NCBI RefSeq assembly: GCF_014851865.1
Contig: NZ_JACVAM010000002.1
Location: forward strand, 806,001-870,000
DNA length: 64,000 nucleotides
Direction: 5' to 3'
Source of the DNA: Pseudomonas sp. PDM16
Lineage (GTDB): Bacteria > Pseudomonadota > Gammaproteobacteria > Pseudomonadales > Pseudomonadaceae
The position numbers were made by a program, and so were the translations under genes. Every line of letters starts with the position of its first letter. Position 1 is the stretch's first letter. Below, piece by piece: positions 8,259 through 17,315 of the stretch. The notes beneath the pieces were generated by a model. The model was not told the DNA's origin, ran no database searches, and was given only the letters and a program-made list of their open reading frames with translations.

Positions 8259-9674
8259 TCAGGTTCTCTGAGGCTGTGCGGAGTCGCCTTCGGCTATCGC
8301 CTGGTCCGTTGCGCGCAGGCGGCGAGACTCCTGCAGATTCAGGGCGATCATTATCCAGAACAACCCGACCAGTACCGGCTGGAAGCCAAAATAGTGATCG
8401 AACAGGCCGCTGAATAGCGCTGCCAGCAGGCCGGCCGTCGTGCCCAGCCAGATGGCATTGTCCGATGTCAGGTCGATGCGGGCGCTGCGTGGGCGGGTTT
8501 CCTTCCACCAGCTCCAAGTCGCGGCGATGAACAGCAACATGCCGGGTAGGCCAAGCCGATAGATGAAGTTCAGCCAGAGGTTGGAAATACCGAGAAGGTC
8601 GGTTCCCGGGACTGGCGGCTCGACTTTGAAACCGATGCCGAAGGGGTATGCGGCCATTGCCCTTGGGAAGTTGGCGTATTCATCGAAACGGACCGAGGTA
8701 CTGGCATCGCTGAACTCGAACATGGTCGAGATCCGCTCTTGCAGGGGCGGGTAGGACAGTACCAGCAGCAGTCCCAGTGCCGAGCCGGTGAGCAACAGAC
8801 GACCGGTGAACGGTACGCGGCGTACTGCCATCCAGACCAGGACGACCGCCAGACTCACGAGAGCGCCGCGTGAGCCACTCAGCAGCAGAGCGATCACGCC
8901 AAGGACACCGGCTGAAATCCCCAGCGCCCGCCGCCAGCTTTGTCGGGTTATGCCGTAGCAGAGGGCCAGCGGAAGCACCAGCGCCATCGCTCCACCTAGA
9001 GTATTGGGGTGAATCCAGGGTGAACCCATCCGCAGGAAAACGGCACCGGACGTATCTCTGATGACTTCGTCCAGCGTGGCGTAGCCAAGCTTGGTGAGCA
9101 GGGGGTTTATTGCGGCGGCGGAGCGTTCTACCAGGAAAATCGGCAGCGACAGCAGCAGCATCGCCAGTGTGCCCAGCAGCAGCGCCTGGACCATTCGCTC
9201 ACGGGTCGGCTCGTCATGCACCAGGCGCGCCACGAGGAAAAGCAGCGAGACGTTGGCCAGCCAGCGTATCCAGTTGGCGATGCCGCTGCCCTCGGCATTG
9301 ACGGTAAGCTGGCCGACCAGAAATGGGAATGCACTGAACAGTATGAGCGCTAGCACGTAGCGCTCCGTAGGGCCCGCCGCCTGTTTCGTACGTGGTTCCT
9401 CGAAGATGTTCTGGAACATCACGCAAGCCCACACGACGAGGATGAGCAACTCGGATACCGTCGTCCGAACGCCGATACTGATGGTGGAGTAGGGAAGAAA
9501 GGTGGCTATCACTGCAAACAGCAGGAGGCCCAGCAGCGGGCGGCGGAGAAGGTTCAGCCCGATCACCATGGCGACTATCAGCACCGCCACTTTCAGCGGG
9601 GACAGAAACCACAGGAGAACGCCGAACAGCAGGCCCGCTGCGGCAGCGAGGGGCATCCCGAAGGAAGAACTCAT
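8259..9674 (-). CDS. pslJ: Psl polymerase/ligase-like membrane protein PslJ
   Basis: 471 residues with about eleven transmembrane helices and the O-antigen ligase/polymerase (Wzy_C) hallmark GSRGALVSLAVVLVW in the middle, preceded by a periplasmic loop with GSPWIHPNTLGGAMALVLPL. Proteins of this family polymerise or ligate undecaprenyl-linked repeat units in the periplasm; in Psl biosynthesis PslJ is the candidate polymerase. The start overlaps the pslI stop as ATGA. Assignment depends on both fold type and position in the pslA-K order. Confidence 0.88.
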   Translation of the reverse strand: MSSSFGMPLAAAAGLLFGVLLWFLSPLKVAVLIVAMVIGLNLLRRPLLGLLLFAVIATFLPYSTISIGVRTTVSELLILVVWACVMFQNIFEEPRTKQAAGPTERYVLALILFSAFPFLVGQLTVNAEGSGIANWIRWLANVSLLFLVARLVHDEPTRERMVQALLLGTLAMLLLSLPIFLVERSAAAINPLLTKLGYATLDEVIRDTSGAVFLRMGSPWIHPNTLGGAMALVLPLALCYGITRQSWRRALGISAGVLGVIALLLSGSRGALVSLAVVLVWMAVRRVPFTGRLLLTGSALGLLLVLSYPPLQERISTMFEFSDASTSVRFDEYANFPRAMAAYPFGIGFKVEPPVPGTDLLGISNLWLNFIYRLGLPGMLLFIAATWSWWKETRPRSARIDLTSDNAIWLGTTAGLLAALFSGLFDHYFGFQPVLVGLFWIMIALNLQESRRLRATDQAIAEGDSAQPQRT

Positions 9675-10771
9675 GCCTGTAGCTCCTGCAGAAGCTCCGT
9701 CACCCTGGCTCTGTAGGGTTGCTCGGAAAAGCGCTGAGCCCAGGTGCGCAGGGCCTGGGGATCGCTGGGCCGAGCATGGGCCAGTTCATGCATCAACACC
9801 TCCAGTGCTGCTCCGTCGTGGGGGCTGAAGCGTGGGGTACCCGGCGGGACTATCTCGTCAAGAGAGGTGCCGCTTGCGACCGCAACTGGCGTGCCCGCAG
9901 CCATCGCCTCTATCACCGGCAAGCCGAAGCCTTCGGCGTATGACGGGTGCCATAAGCGTTCCGCTGCGTGATAGAGCCCTTGCAGCTCGGCATCGTCGAG
10001 TGTGGGCATCAGGTGTAGCCCCGCCAGGTTCCGCTGTTGGGGCGGAACGAACTCGCCGCCGCCGACTAGCACCAGGTCGGGAACCGTCGGGTCTGTCGAG
10101 CGGGCCTGGGCCCAGTGTTCCACGAACCAGGGGATGTTCTTGCGCGGCTCCCGCGTGCCAACGGCCAGCCAGAAACGCTTCGGCAGATCCGTGGGGGGGG
10201 CGGTTGGCTGCAGCGTGCAGGTGGGGACCAGATTGGGCAGGACCCGGACTTTGTCGGCAGCCCAGGGAAAGGTGCGTGCGACTTCATCCGCACTGAAACG
10301 GGAGGGTGTCCAGATTCGGTCTGCCACGCTCACAGAGTAGCGAATCGACAGGTTGTCGCTGATGCGATAGACCGTTTCGCGAAGCCAGGAGCTATGGCGA
10401 TTCTTCAGGTGCAGCTGGAACAGGTCGTGAAGCTGCAGCACGTAGCGTATGCCTCGCGGGCGTGGCGGCAGGGGCAGCCCCATGTTGAAGGTGCTGATAT
10501 GCACGTCTATGCCGGCCCGCTTCAATGCTGCTGGCAGGTAGCCGAGTTCGAAGCGCAGGCGGCGAGGCAGGCGATGCTGCCCATCGACGGAGCAGTCCCA
10601 AGCCGGGCAATGGGCCTTGGCCCTGATCGGATGATCCAGCGGAGCCGGGGTGAACAGCTGCAGTTCTACGCCGGGAAGGTCGCTCAAGACGGAGGCCAGC
10701 GCCACATTCTGGCGGCCTATGCCGTTGTTGGGGTTGCTTATCCCTGGACGGTAGTCCAACCCTACACGCAT
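9671..10771 (-). CDS. pslI: Psl glycosyltransferase PslI (GT4-type)
   Basis: 366 residues with a GT-B fold of the GT4 type. The N-terminal half has the glycine-rich GIGRQNVALASVL, and the C-terminal half has FWLAVGTREPRKNIPWFVE, LHLMPTLDDAELQGLYHAA and the donor-nucleotide E-x7-E motif (EGFGLPVIEAMAAGTPV). It adds a sugar, probably from GDP-mannose, UDP-glucose or dTDP-rhamnose, to the growing lipid-linked Psl repeat in the cytoplasm; which sugar cannot be read from the sequence. The start lies inside the end of pslH (10-bp overlap) and its stop overlaps pslJ, so it is translationally coupled on both sides. Confidence 0.88.
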   Translation of the reverse strand: MRVGLDYRPGISNPNNGIGRQNVALASVLSDLPGVELQLFTPAPLDHPIRAKAHCPAWDCSVDGQHRLPRRLRFELGYLPAALKRAGIDVHISTFNMGLPLPPRPRGIRYVLQLHDLFQLHLKNRHSSWLRETVYRISDNLSIRYSVSVADRIWTPSRFSADEVARTFPWAADKVRVLPNLVPTCTLQPTAPPTDLPKRFWLAVGTREPRKNIPWFVEHWAQARSTDPTVPDLVLVGGGEFVPPQQRNLAGLHLMPTLDDAELQGLYHAAERLWHPSYAEGFGLPVIEAMAAGTPVAVASGTSLDEIVPPGTPRFSPHDGAALEVLMHELAHARPSDPQALRTWAQRFSEQPYRARVTELLQELQA

Positions 10772-11988
10772 GCGTGGGTCTCCTTGGCGCGAGTGGTCAG
10801 GCAGTCGTCATAGACTGCCTCGAGCTGGCCGGCGGCCGATGCCCAGTCATGAGTTTGCTGAACATAGGCTCTGCCTGCCGCGCCGACAACTGCAGCACCA
10901 GCTGGATTCGCCAGCTGGCGCAATACCGCTCGGGCCAGGGCGTCGGCATCATCGCCGCCGTCATATTCGAGTCCAGGGCTGACGGCCAGGCCGGAAACTC
11001 CTTGTGAGGTAGTCACCACCGCCAGTCCTGCTGCCATCGCCTCCAGCACCTTGAGCTTCGAGCCGCCGCCCTGGCGTAGTGGAGCAAAGAAAAGCGCGGA
11101 GCGGGATTGCAGGGCCGTCAGATCCGGAACGAAACCATGCCATTCGATGCGGTGGTCCGGCCATCGCAGGGGCCAGTCCTGAGGCAGCGCATGGCCTGCT
11201 ATCGTGATGCGTGCCGCTGGATATTCCTTCCATACTCTCGGCATCACATCGTTCATCGCCCACTCCACGGCATCGATATTCGGTGGATACTCGTAGTTGC
11301 CGATGAACAGCAGTCGGTCGCTATCGTAGGTGGGCGCCACGGCCGAATAGCGGGCGCAATCCACTCCATTGACTACCACGGGGACCGGCCCAGCGGTGAT
11401 CCGGCCGAGCGTGACGGCGTCGGCTGCGGTTACCGCCACCACTCGTTCCGCCTGGCGCATGACGCGTTTCTCCCAGCGCCGGTAGCGCCACTGGTCGAGC
11501 AGGATCAGCGGCTTCATCCACGTGGGAAAGCGATCATAAGTGGCGCCTCCCAATGCAGACTCGACGTTATGCTCCGTCAGGATGAAGGGTTGCCCGGCTT
11601 GGCGCAGTGGTTTCTCGAACGGCTGGAAGCTATAGCTGTGCTCGATCTGGACGATGTCCCAGGGCTCCTCCAGCAGGTCGGCGAAACGCCTGGTCAGCGC
11701 TGGGGCGAAACCGTTGATGCTGGCAAGCATGGGTAGCGGTGACGCGACCAACGCAATCAGGGTCTTCAGGCTGCGCAGAGGGCGGCGTGGTAACACTATT
11801 AGGCGCTCCAGAAACGGCTCGAGCGCCTGACGGCTGTCCTCGTCCATGGGCGTCTTGCTCTGTACCAGCAGCGTGATGCGGTGACCTGCAGCAGCGAGCG
11901 TTCGCAGCAGATGATACTGACGCGTCTTGCCGCCACTGCTGGTGGGCCAGGGGAGATAAGGCAGTACCCAGAGGATCTTCAGCGACAT
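10762..11988 (-). CDS. pslH: Psl glycosyltransferase PslH (GT4-type)
   Basis: 408 residues, GT-B fold. N-terminal motifs KILWVLPYLPWPTSSGGKTRQYHLLRTL and ILTEHNVE, C-terminal LLFIGNYEYPPNIDAV, APLRQGGGSKLKVLEAMAAGLAVV and TTSQGVSGL are typical of the family-4/WecA-type sugar transferases that PslH belongs to. The E-x7-E motif is replaced by SKLKVLEAMA, the usual form in this subgroup. It starts 3 bp after pslG and overlaps pslI. The length is close to that of PslH of P. aeruginosa as I recall it. Confidence 0.88.
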   Translation of the reverse strand: MSLKILWVLPYLPWPTSSGGKTRQYHLLRTLAAAGHRITLLVQSKTPMDEDSRQALEPFLERLIVLPRRPLRSLKTLIALVASPLPMLASINGFAPALTRRFADLLEEPWDIVQIEHSYSFQPFEKPLRQAGQPFILTEHNVESALGGATYDRFPTWMKPLILLDQWRYRRWEKRVMRQAERVVAVTAADAVTLGRITAGPVPVVVNGVDCARYSAVAPTYDSDRLLFIGNYEYPPNIDAVEWAMNDVMPRVWKEYPAARITIAGHALPQDWPLRWPDHRIEWHGFVPDLTALQSRSALFFAPLRQGGGSKLKVLEAMAAGLAVVTTSQGVSGLAVSPGLEYDGGDDADALARAVLRQLANPAGAAVVGAAGRAYVQQTHDWASAAGQLEAVYDDCLTTRAKETHACV

Positions 11989-11991
11989 CTA

Positions 11992-13326
11992 TCAATCCCA
12001 GACCAGTAGTTGCAGGCTGGGCTTGAGCTGCACCGACAGATTGCCACCGTCCGTGGCCAGGTTTTGCTCCTTGCCACTGAGGGGGTCGTACAGCGTGGCC
12101 TGCCGGGCGCCGGGAAGCTGCAGCTTGCCGGCCGATGCACTCCATAGCATCAGTAGCCGGCGCCCATCGTTGCGCTTCCACGCGATGCTGTAGAGATCCT
12201 TCGGCGCGTTGGAGAACGCAGGAGGGTCCGCCGGGGCAAGTTTCGGGCCGGTCACCCGGAGGAAATTCTTCAGCGCCTGATAGACCGGCTTCGGATTGCC
12301 ATTCAGATCCAGCAGCCCGTATGACTGATCACGAACGCTCGCACGGGCATCCAGATCGCTCAGGTTGAACAGGAATATGCGGTCGAAATCCAGAGCGCTC
12401 ATCAAGGCGAGCCGGCGCAGGGTGTAATCCGCCTGTCCGGAGACGCCGATGATGGCCTGCATTTCCTCGGGGCCTGCGTAGCTGGACCAGCCCCACTCGG
12501 TCGCCCAGATCTGCTTGACGCCTGCGCCACGAAGCCCGCCGTTGATATAGCGAACGGTGTCTAGAAGCTCGTTCTTGCCTACCGAGTTGCCTTCGGGGTA
12601 CTCGGTGTAGGGGTGGTAGGAGACGATGAGGTTCTTGCTGGCAAGCCCTTTTTCCAGCAGCGCCTTGAGCATCAGCTCCATATTGCGCGATGGCATCTGG
12701 CTGAAGTAAGCCATGCCGGCGGTGCCAAGTGGTTTATCGGGAAAGCGCCGGCGCACGGTATCGACAGCGTCGACCAGTAATGCGGCATAGGCGTTGGGGT
12801 CTTCCCGGGGGCGCCAGAAGGAGGGGAGGTTGGGTTCGTTCCAGATCTGCCAGGCCTGGAAGCTCGGATAGCGCTCGATGAATCGGGTCAGACTGTCGCT
12901 GTAGAGGCGATTGTTGGTCGGAGGATATGAGTCCTGGTAGGGTGAGTTGGCTGGGGCGCTGGTGGCGAACGGCGCCGATCCCGCCAGGAAACCCACGGGT
13001 TTCAGTTGATTTTCGATCATCGCCTGGGCGGCTTCGTCGAAGGGGCGGTAGTACTGACCGCGGGTAGGCTCAAGTATGGCCCAGTGCATGGCGATGCGAA
13101 CCCATTGCAGGTCCAGTTCGCGCAGACGGGTCATCTGCTTGCGGTAGTTGGCCTCAGGGAAGAAGTGGAATTGGGCATTGACCCCCAGGTAGTCCTTCCA
13201 TACTACGGTTCTGCTGGGTTTCAGGCTGGTGATTTCTGCCTCGGCATCGCGCACGCTGAATACGGCGGCGCCCACCACCAGGCAGGCTATGGGAAGCATC
13301 AGCCAGAGATAGCGTCTGTTCCGCAT
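11992..13326 (-). CDS. pslG: Psl glycoside hydrolase PslG (GH39-type)
   Basis: 444 residues. An N-terminal hydrophobic segment (residues 6-25) anchors or exports the protein to the periplasm; the rest is a TIM barrel plus a C-terminal beta domain. The acid/base Glu is E164 in IWNEPN and the nucleophile is E277 in ATEWGWSS, essentially the two catalytic positions reported for P. aeruginosa PslG (E165, E276, from memory). PslG is an endo-hydrolase that cuts Psl. The ATG at 13326 is used because it begins the basic-hydrophobic signal; the open frame extends 37 codons further but overlaps pslF. It starts 5 bp after pslF and ends 3 bp before pslH. Confidence 0.93.
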   Translation of the reverse strand: MRNRRYLWLMLPIACLVVGAAVFSVRDAEAEITSLKPSRTVVWKDYLGVNAQFHFFPEANYRKQMTRLRELDLQWVRIAMHWAILEPTRGQYYRPFDEAAQAMIENQLKPVGFLAGSAPFATSAPANSPYQDSYPPTNNRLYSDSLTRFIERYPSFQAWQIWNEPNLPSFWRPREDPNAYAALLVDAVDTVRRRFPDKPLGTAGMAYFSQMPSRNMELMLKALLEKGLASKNLIVSYHPYTEYPEGNSVGKNELLDTVRYINGGLRGAGVKQIWATEWGWSSYAGPEEMQAIIGVSGQADYTLRRLALMSALDFDRIFLFNLSDLDARASVRDQSYGLLDLNGNPKPVYQALKNFLRVTGPKLAPADPPAFSNAPKDLYSIAWKRNDGRRLLMLWSASAGKLQLPGARQATLYDPLSGKEQNLATDGGNLSVQLKPSLQLLVWD

Positions 13327-13331
13327 GATTT

Positions 13332-14507
13332 CTATCCTCCACACAGATCGGCAAACAGCGCCTTGAAACGCTTCGCGGTTACCGACCAGAGCCGTTCCCG
13401 CCCGATTTCGGCGGCCCGTCCGGCCCACTGCTGGCAAAGCTGTGGTTGCTCCAGCAGGTCTTGCAGTCGGGCGGCCAACGCCTGGACATCGCCCTGAGGA
13501 AACGTGGTGCCATTACCCGTCGAGACTTCCTCCGCAAAAGCCCGTGCGTCGGAGGTGATTGCTCCTCGACCACAAGCCGCTGCCCAGGACAGCGCGCCAC
13601 TGGTGCCACGTTGGGCGCCCAGCAGCGACAGCTTCTTCGACTCCCGGTAAGGCAGCACCATCACGTGATGTGCCTGGATCTGCTCCGCGATTTCGGTCGC
13701 AGGGATGTCCAGACGCCATTCGATCAGCGACGCCAGTCCCTTTTCGACAATGCGCCGACGCAACTGATCGAGATAACTTTCGCCGGGTTCGAAGGCTGTC
13801 TCGGGGGCGCTGCCACCCGCGAGTGTAAGCTTCAGACGTTCGGCAGCATGCGGCTGCCGCTCGATGACCAGTGCCAGGGCATCGAGCAGGTCTTCGATAC
13901 CCTTGCCCCGATAGATGAACCCGAAATACAGCAGTCGTATGGGAGCGAGAGGGGGGAGCGGAGCGGGAGCGAGCTCCTGGTTGCCATGGTGGATGACATG
14001 CACCTTGTCTGCATCCAGGCGCATCCGCTTGATCAGACACGCGCGTCCTGTCGCGGTCAGGGTGATCAGACCACTCAGGCTGCCTGCCAGGCGGCGCTCT
14101 TCATGGAGGCACAGTGGGTCAGCCAGCACCGTTGCCGCTTGCGGCCAGGGAGAGGGCAGGGAGCTGGCCAGGGACAGCGGCCATGGCAGCGACGCCCGGC
14201 GCCAGACCAGGCGCTCGGGATCATGGACGGTTGCGGTCAACGGCAACTGCGGGAAACGTGTGCGCAGTTCGCGCAGCGCATGAAACTCGGCGAGGCGCCC
14301 GCCGCCCAGTTCGGCATGCACCAGATCGACGGTGCTCCAGTCGAATGCCTGTACCCTGCCGACGGCTCGCTCCGGATCATTGCCGCAACCGGCCAACGGA
14401 GTGACCACCTCGACACCGGACACTTCCAGCGCGGCGCGCAGCAGCGCGGCGTAATCGGCTATTCCGGTTTGCTCGGGTGGCAAGGGCGCGAGCAGGGCAA
14501 CTCGCAT
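13332..14507 (-). CDS. pslF: Psl glycosyltransferase PslF (GT4-type)
   Basis: 391 residues with a GT-B fold: RVALLAPLPPEQTGIADYAALL at the N-terminus, VHAELGG, then RLLYFGFIYRGKGIEDLLDAL and a C-terminal donor site with LGAQRGTSGALSWAAACGRGAI instead of the classical E-x7-E. It is predicted to be cytoplasmic and to extend the lipid-linked Psl repeat unit; the sugar is unknown. Its ATG overlaps the pslE stop by 1 nt (TGATG) and its stop is 5 bp before pslG. Identity is based on fold and gene order. Confidence 0.88.
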   Translation of the reverse strand: MRVALLAPLPPEQTGIADYAALLRAALEVSGVEVVTPLAGCGNDPERAVGRVQAFDWSTVDLVHAELGGGRLAEFHALRELRTRFPQLPLTATVHDPERLVWRRASLPWPLSLASSLPSPWPQAATVLADPLCLHEERRLAGSLSGLITLTATGRACLIKRMRLDADKVHVIHHGNQELAPAPLPPLAPIRLLYFGFIYRGKGIEDLLDALALVIERQPHAAERLKLTLAGGSAPETAFEPGESYLDQLRRRIVEKGLASLIEWRLDIPATEIAEQIQAHHVMVLPYRESKKLSLLGAQRGTSGALSWAAACGRGAITSDARAFAEEVSTGNGTTFPQGDVQALAARLQDLLEQPQLCQQWAGRAAEIGRERLWSVTAKRFKALFADLCGG

Positions 14508-16495
14508 CAGAATGCGCCCCGCGCCTTGGCCATTACCTGCAGGACTCGGTCGGGCACTTCAAAGCGACGCCGGTTGATGATGACGCCATCTACTTTGGCG
14601 AATGCGGTGTTCAGTATGTTGATGGCGTGAGCCACTGTCGGCACGTTGCTCTGCTGGGCTTCGACGACCAGCGCGACCAGATCTGCGCTGCGCAGGCTGA
14701 CGAAGGCCTGGGGGTTCGAGAGCAGGGCCGAGGCATCCAGCAGTACGACTTCTCCCGGTTGAGCCGGACCATCACCAATACGGACCTTGTGGCCGCGCTC
14801 CTCAAGCAGCTGGCGCAGGTGGCCGATGATGAAGCTGACGCCCTCGCCGCGTCTCGCTGCCGTCAGGCCCAGGACCAGGCCGTGTTCCGCGATCCGGTCG
14901 AGTGGCAGCAGCCCATAGAGGCGATAGAGCGCTGCGACGAAGCCGCTGTTCCTGGTCGGGTCGCCGGTGACTTCTGGCAGCGAGGTCCACAGCGGAATAC
15001 CGAACTTGCTGGCAAAGCGGCCGCCATCATGGATGCGTTGATCAAGCAGGTAGCAGAGATAGACCACCAGGAAGCCGACCAGAACACTCAGCGGCAGCGC
15101 CAGCAAGATCATCAGCAGGCTCTTGGGGAACACCCGGCTGGGGTTGAAGGTGGCTTGTTCGATGATGGCTATGTTGCTGATGCGGCTGTTGTCCAGCTCG
15201 CGGTCGATGCGAGCCTTCTCCAGGCTTTCGTTGTAGAGCACGAAGTTCTTCTCGGCCGCTGCCAGTTCGCGCTGCATGCGAGCGAGGTCGGGCTCTACGG
15301 AAAGCGCTTTGGCTCGTTCGTCCTCGAGTAGCTTGAGTTGCTCGTCCTGGCGGATCAGCTGTGCCTTAAGGCGAGCGAGATCGGACTGCTGGTCCATGAA
15401 GTTGCTGCGTAGGCGCTCGGCAATCGGGTTCGGTGCCTGGTTCTGCGAGACCTGGATGTTGGCCGACTCGGCTTTGATTCGCTTCTGCAGGTAGGCGATG
15501 TTTTCGTCGATGCTCTTAACCGGCGGTGCATTTTCGGTGAAGGTGCGTAGCAGGTCTTCCCGCTCCGCCAGCTTGGCATTGAGCGTTCGCAGCAGATCCT
15601 GATGGATCGGATTCAGGGCCATTTCCCGAACGGTTCGTACCTCGGCCGGCAGACTGCGGATCTGCTGGTCGAGCGTGGCGAGGCTTCCTTCGGTCGAGGA
15701 AATCAGGCGCCAGGTGTTGAAGCGGTCGCCACGCAGCTGGTTGATTCGCTCGGAGAGATTCTGCAGGTGTGCTTCGATGCCGACGGCGCCCAGCTCGTTC
15801 AGGCGTGCTGCAAGCTCCTTCTTGTACTTGAGGATGTCAGCGGTACTGGTTTCGCTCTGGGTCAGATAGAAGTCATAGAGGCTGCGGCGGCCGAGCGCCC
15901 GGGTCCGCTCTTCCATGTAGAGGTCGACCCAGCTCTGGACTACCGATTGCGCAACCGCTGGGTCGCTCCAGCGGAAGGTGATCTCCATGACCGATGAGCC
16001 AGGGGCGTGGCTTACGCTGAAGTTTTTGGTCAGTTTGGTGGCCAGGCGATCAACGGGAGTCTGCTCTTCCGAGAGTCCGAGCAACTGGAAGAAATCCCGG
16101 ACCAGCTCAAGAGCTGCACTCGTTGCCTTGCCAACGTAGTACTTGGTGGTAGCGAGGAAGCCTTCGGGGCGCGGCGCGTCGGCCAGTTGTTCAAGATAGC
16201 GCTCGGCAACCTGGCGACTGATGGGGCGGCCGGTGAGCATGCGCTCCTCGTCCAGGATGGGGTCGCGCTGGGTAGCCGGCATGATGATGGACTGCCGGTC
16301 TGCCACTTCGATGGGCATGGTGTTGGTGTCGCGGCCCGGCTTCACCAGCAGGCGGGCGCTTGATTCGTAGGAGGTTGGCAGCAGGAACGCGCCGAGCACC
16401 ACCATCGCGAATGTAGCAAGGACCGCCAGTTTGAATTCTCGAAAGAATATGAAGAACAGGCGCAGAAGATCACGGAATGTGCGGATTTCGATCAT
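14507..16495 (-). CDS. pslE: Psl polysaccharide copolymerase PslE (Wzz/Wzc-like)
   Basis: 662 residues. A Wzz domain follows a first transmembrane helix (residues 18-33, LAVLATFAMVVLGAFLL), then a long periplasmic coiled-coil region with several heptad-rich helices (about residues 190-430), a second helix (SLLMILLALPLSVLVGFLVVYL) and a cytoplasmic domain shaped like a BY-kinase. The P-loop of that domain is degenerate: GLTAARRGEGVSFI has Val where Wzc has the Lys of GKS/T, and there is no C-terminal Tyr cluster, so ATPase or tyrosine-kinase activity is unlikely. PslE with PslD forms the trans-envelope export path. It starts 17 bp after pslD. Confidence 0.92.
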   Translation of the reverse strand: MIEIRTFRDLLRLFFIFFREFKLAVLATFAMVVLGAFLLPTSYESSARLLVKPGRDTNTMPIEVADRQSIIMPATQRDPILDEERMLTGRPISRQVAERYLEQLADAPRPEGFLATTKYYVGKATSAALELVRDFFQLLGLSEEQTPVDRLATKLTKNFSVSHAPGSSVMEITFRWSDPAVAQSVVQSWVDLYMEERTRALGRRSLYDFYLTQSETSTADILKYKKELAARLNELGAVGIEAHLQNLSERINQLRGDRFNTWRLISSTEGSLATLDQQIRSLPAEVRTVREMALNPIHQDLLRTLNAKLAEREDLLRTFTENAPPVKSIDENIAYLQKRIKAESANIQVSQNQAPNPIAERLRSNFMDQQSDLARLKAQLIRQDEQLKLLEDERAKALSVEPDLARMQRELAAAEKNFVLYNESLEKARIDRELDNSRISNIAIIEQATFNPSRVFPKSLLMILLALPLSVLVGFLVVYLCYLLDQRIHDGGRFASKFGIPLWTSLPEVTGDPTRNSGFVAALYRLYGLLPLDRIAEHGLVLGLTAARRGEGVSFIIGHLRQLLEERGHKVRIGDGPAQPGEVVLLDASALLSNPQAFVSLRSADLVALVVEAQQSNVPTVAHAINILNTAFAKVDGVIINRRRFEVPDRVLQVMAKARGAF

Positions 16496-16512
16496 GGGCT
16501 GTTCCCTAGCGA

Positions 16513-17286
16513 TTAATTGTCGTTGCCACGGAGGTCATAGTTGGCCCCGATGCCGATTGACTTGGTGAAAGGAATCAGCTGATTGAGATACAGATCGACA
16601 CCCTCGATACGGTCTCCCACACCGGATTTGGGTACGAACACCACGTCTCCCCGTTGCAGCGCGATGGCCTGCCTGCCCTGGTCTCCGCCGTGGAGAAGCT
16701 GGCTGAAGTCGACGAAGTAGGTCTTGTACCGCCCATCCACATCCGAACGCAGTAGCGCAACGTGGCGACTGTCGGCGTTCGGCATGACACCGCCAGCGGC
16801 GATGATCGCTCGCTCGAGCGTCGTGGCGATATTGGTCGGATAAGGCTGGGGGTTGCGCACCGAACCACCCACGAAGACTGTGTTGCCCGGGGCCTGGTTG
16901 ATGTTCACGGTAACGCCCGGCTCGCGATAGTAAGGAGCCATGCGCTCGCGCAGCGTGGTTGCCAGTTGCTCGGTTGTCTTGCCCGCCGCCTCCACCCTGC
17001 CGATGAAGGGGTAGAAGAAGGCGCCGTCGTTCATCACGGTGTACAGCGTCAGCTCGTAGATGGAGTTGGCTGTGAAGGCCGAGATGGTAGGTGTCTCACC
17101 GCTCTCGCGAACGATGCGCAAGACATCACCCGGATAGATACGCTCCTGCACCGGCGGCAGGTCGACGAGGGTCAGCGCGGCTGCCTGGCCGGCTTCGACA
17201 GTGTCGGAGTCGGGCAGGCCGACACGGGCCGGAGTGGTGCAGGCCGCCAGGCCCAACGTCAGAACAAGCAGCAGAAACGCTCTCAT
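16513..17286 (-). CDS. pslD: Psl export lipoprotein PslD (Wza-type)
   Basis: 257 residues. The signal sequence MRAFLLLVLTLGLAAC ends in a lipobox (LAAC), placing the protein in the outer membrane. A Poly_export domain follows with IYPGDVLRIVRESGE, then a SLBB-type segment with NINQAPGNTVFVGGSV and the closing LQRGDVVFVPKSG. Wza-type proteins form the outer-membrane exit pore for polysaccharide. The ATG at 17286 is preferred over an in-frame start 33 bp upstream because the signal peptide begins there. It lies 29 bp after pslC and 17 bp before pslE. Confidence 0.93.
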   Translation of the reverse strand: MRAFLLLVLTLGLAACTTPARVGLPDSDTVEAGQAAALTLVDLPPVQERIYPGDVLRIVRESGETPTISAFTANSIYELTLYTVMNDGAFFYPFIGRVEAAGKTTEQLATTLRERMAPYYREPGVTVNINQAPGNTVFVGGSVRNPQPYPTNIATTLERAIIAAGGVMPNADSRHVALLRSDVDGRYKTYFVDFSQLLHGGDQGRQAIALQRGDVVFVPKSGVGDRIEGVDLYLNQLIPFTKSIGIGANYDLRGNDN

Positions 17287-17315
17287 GATGGGGACTTTCC
17301 TTTGAGAACCAATAT

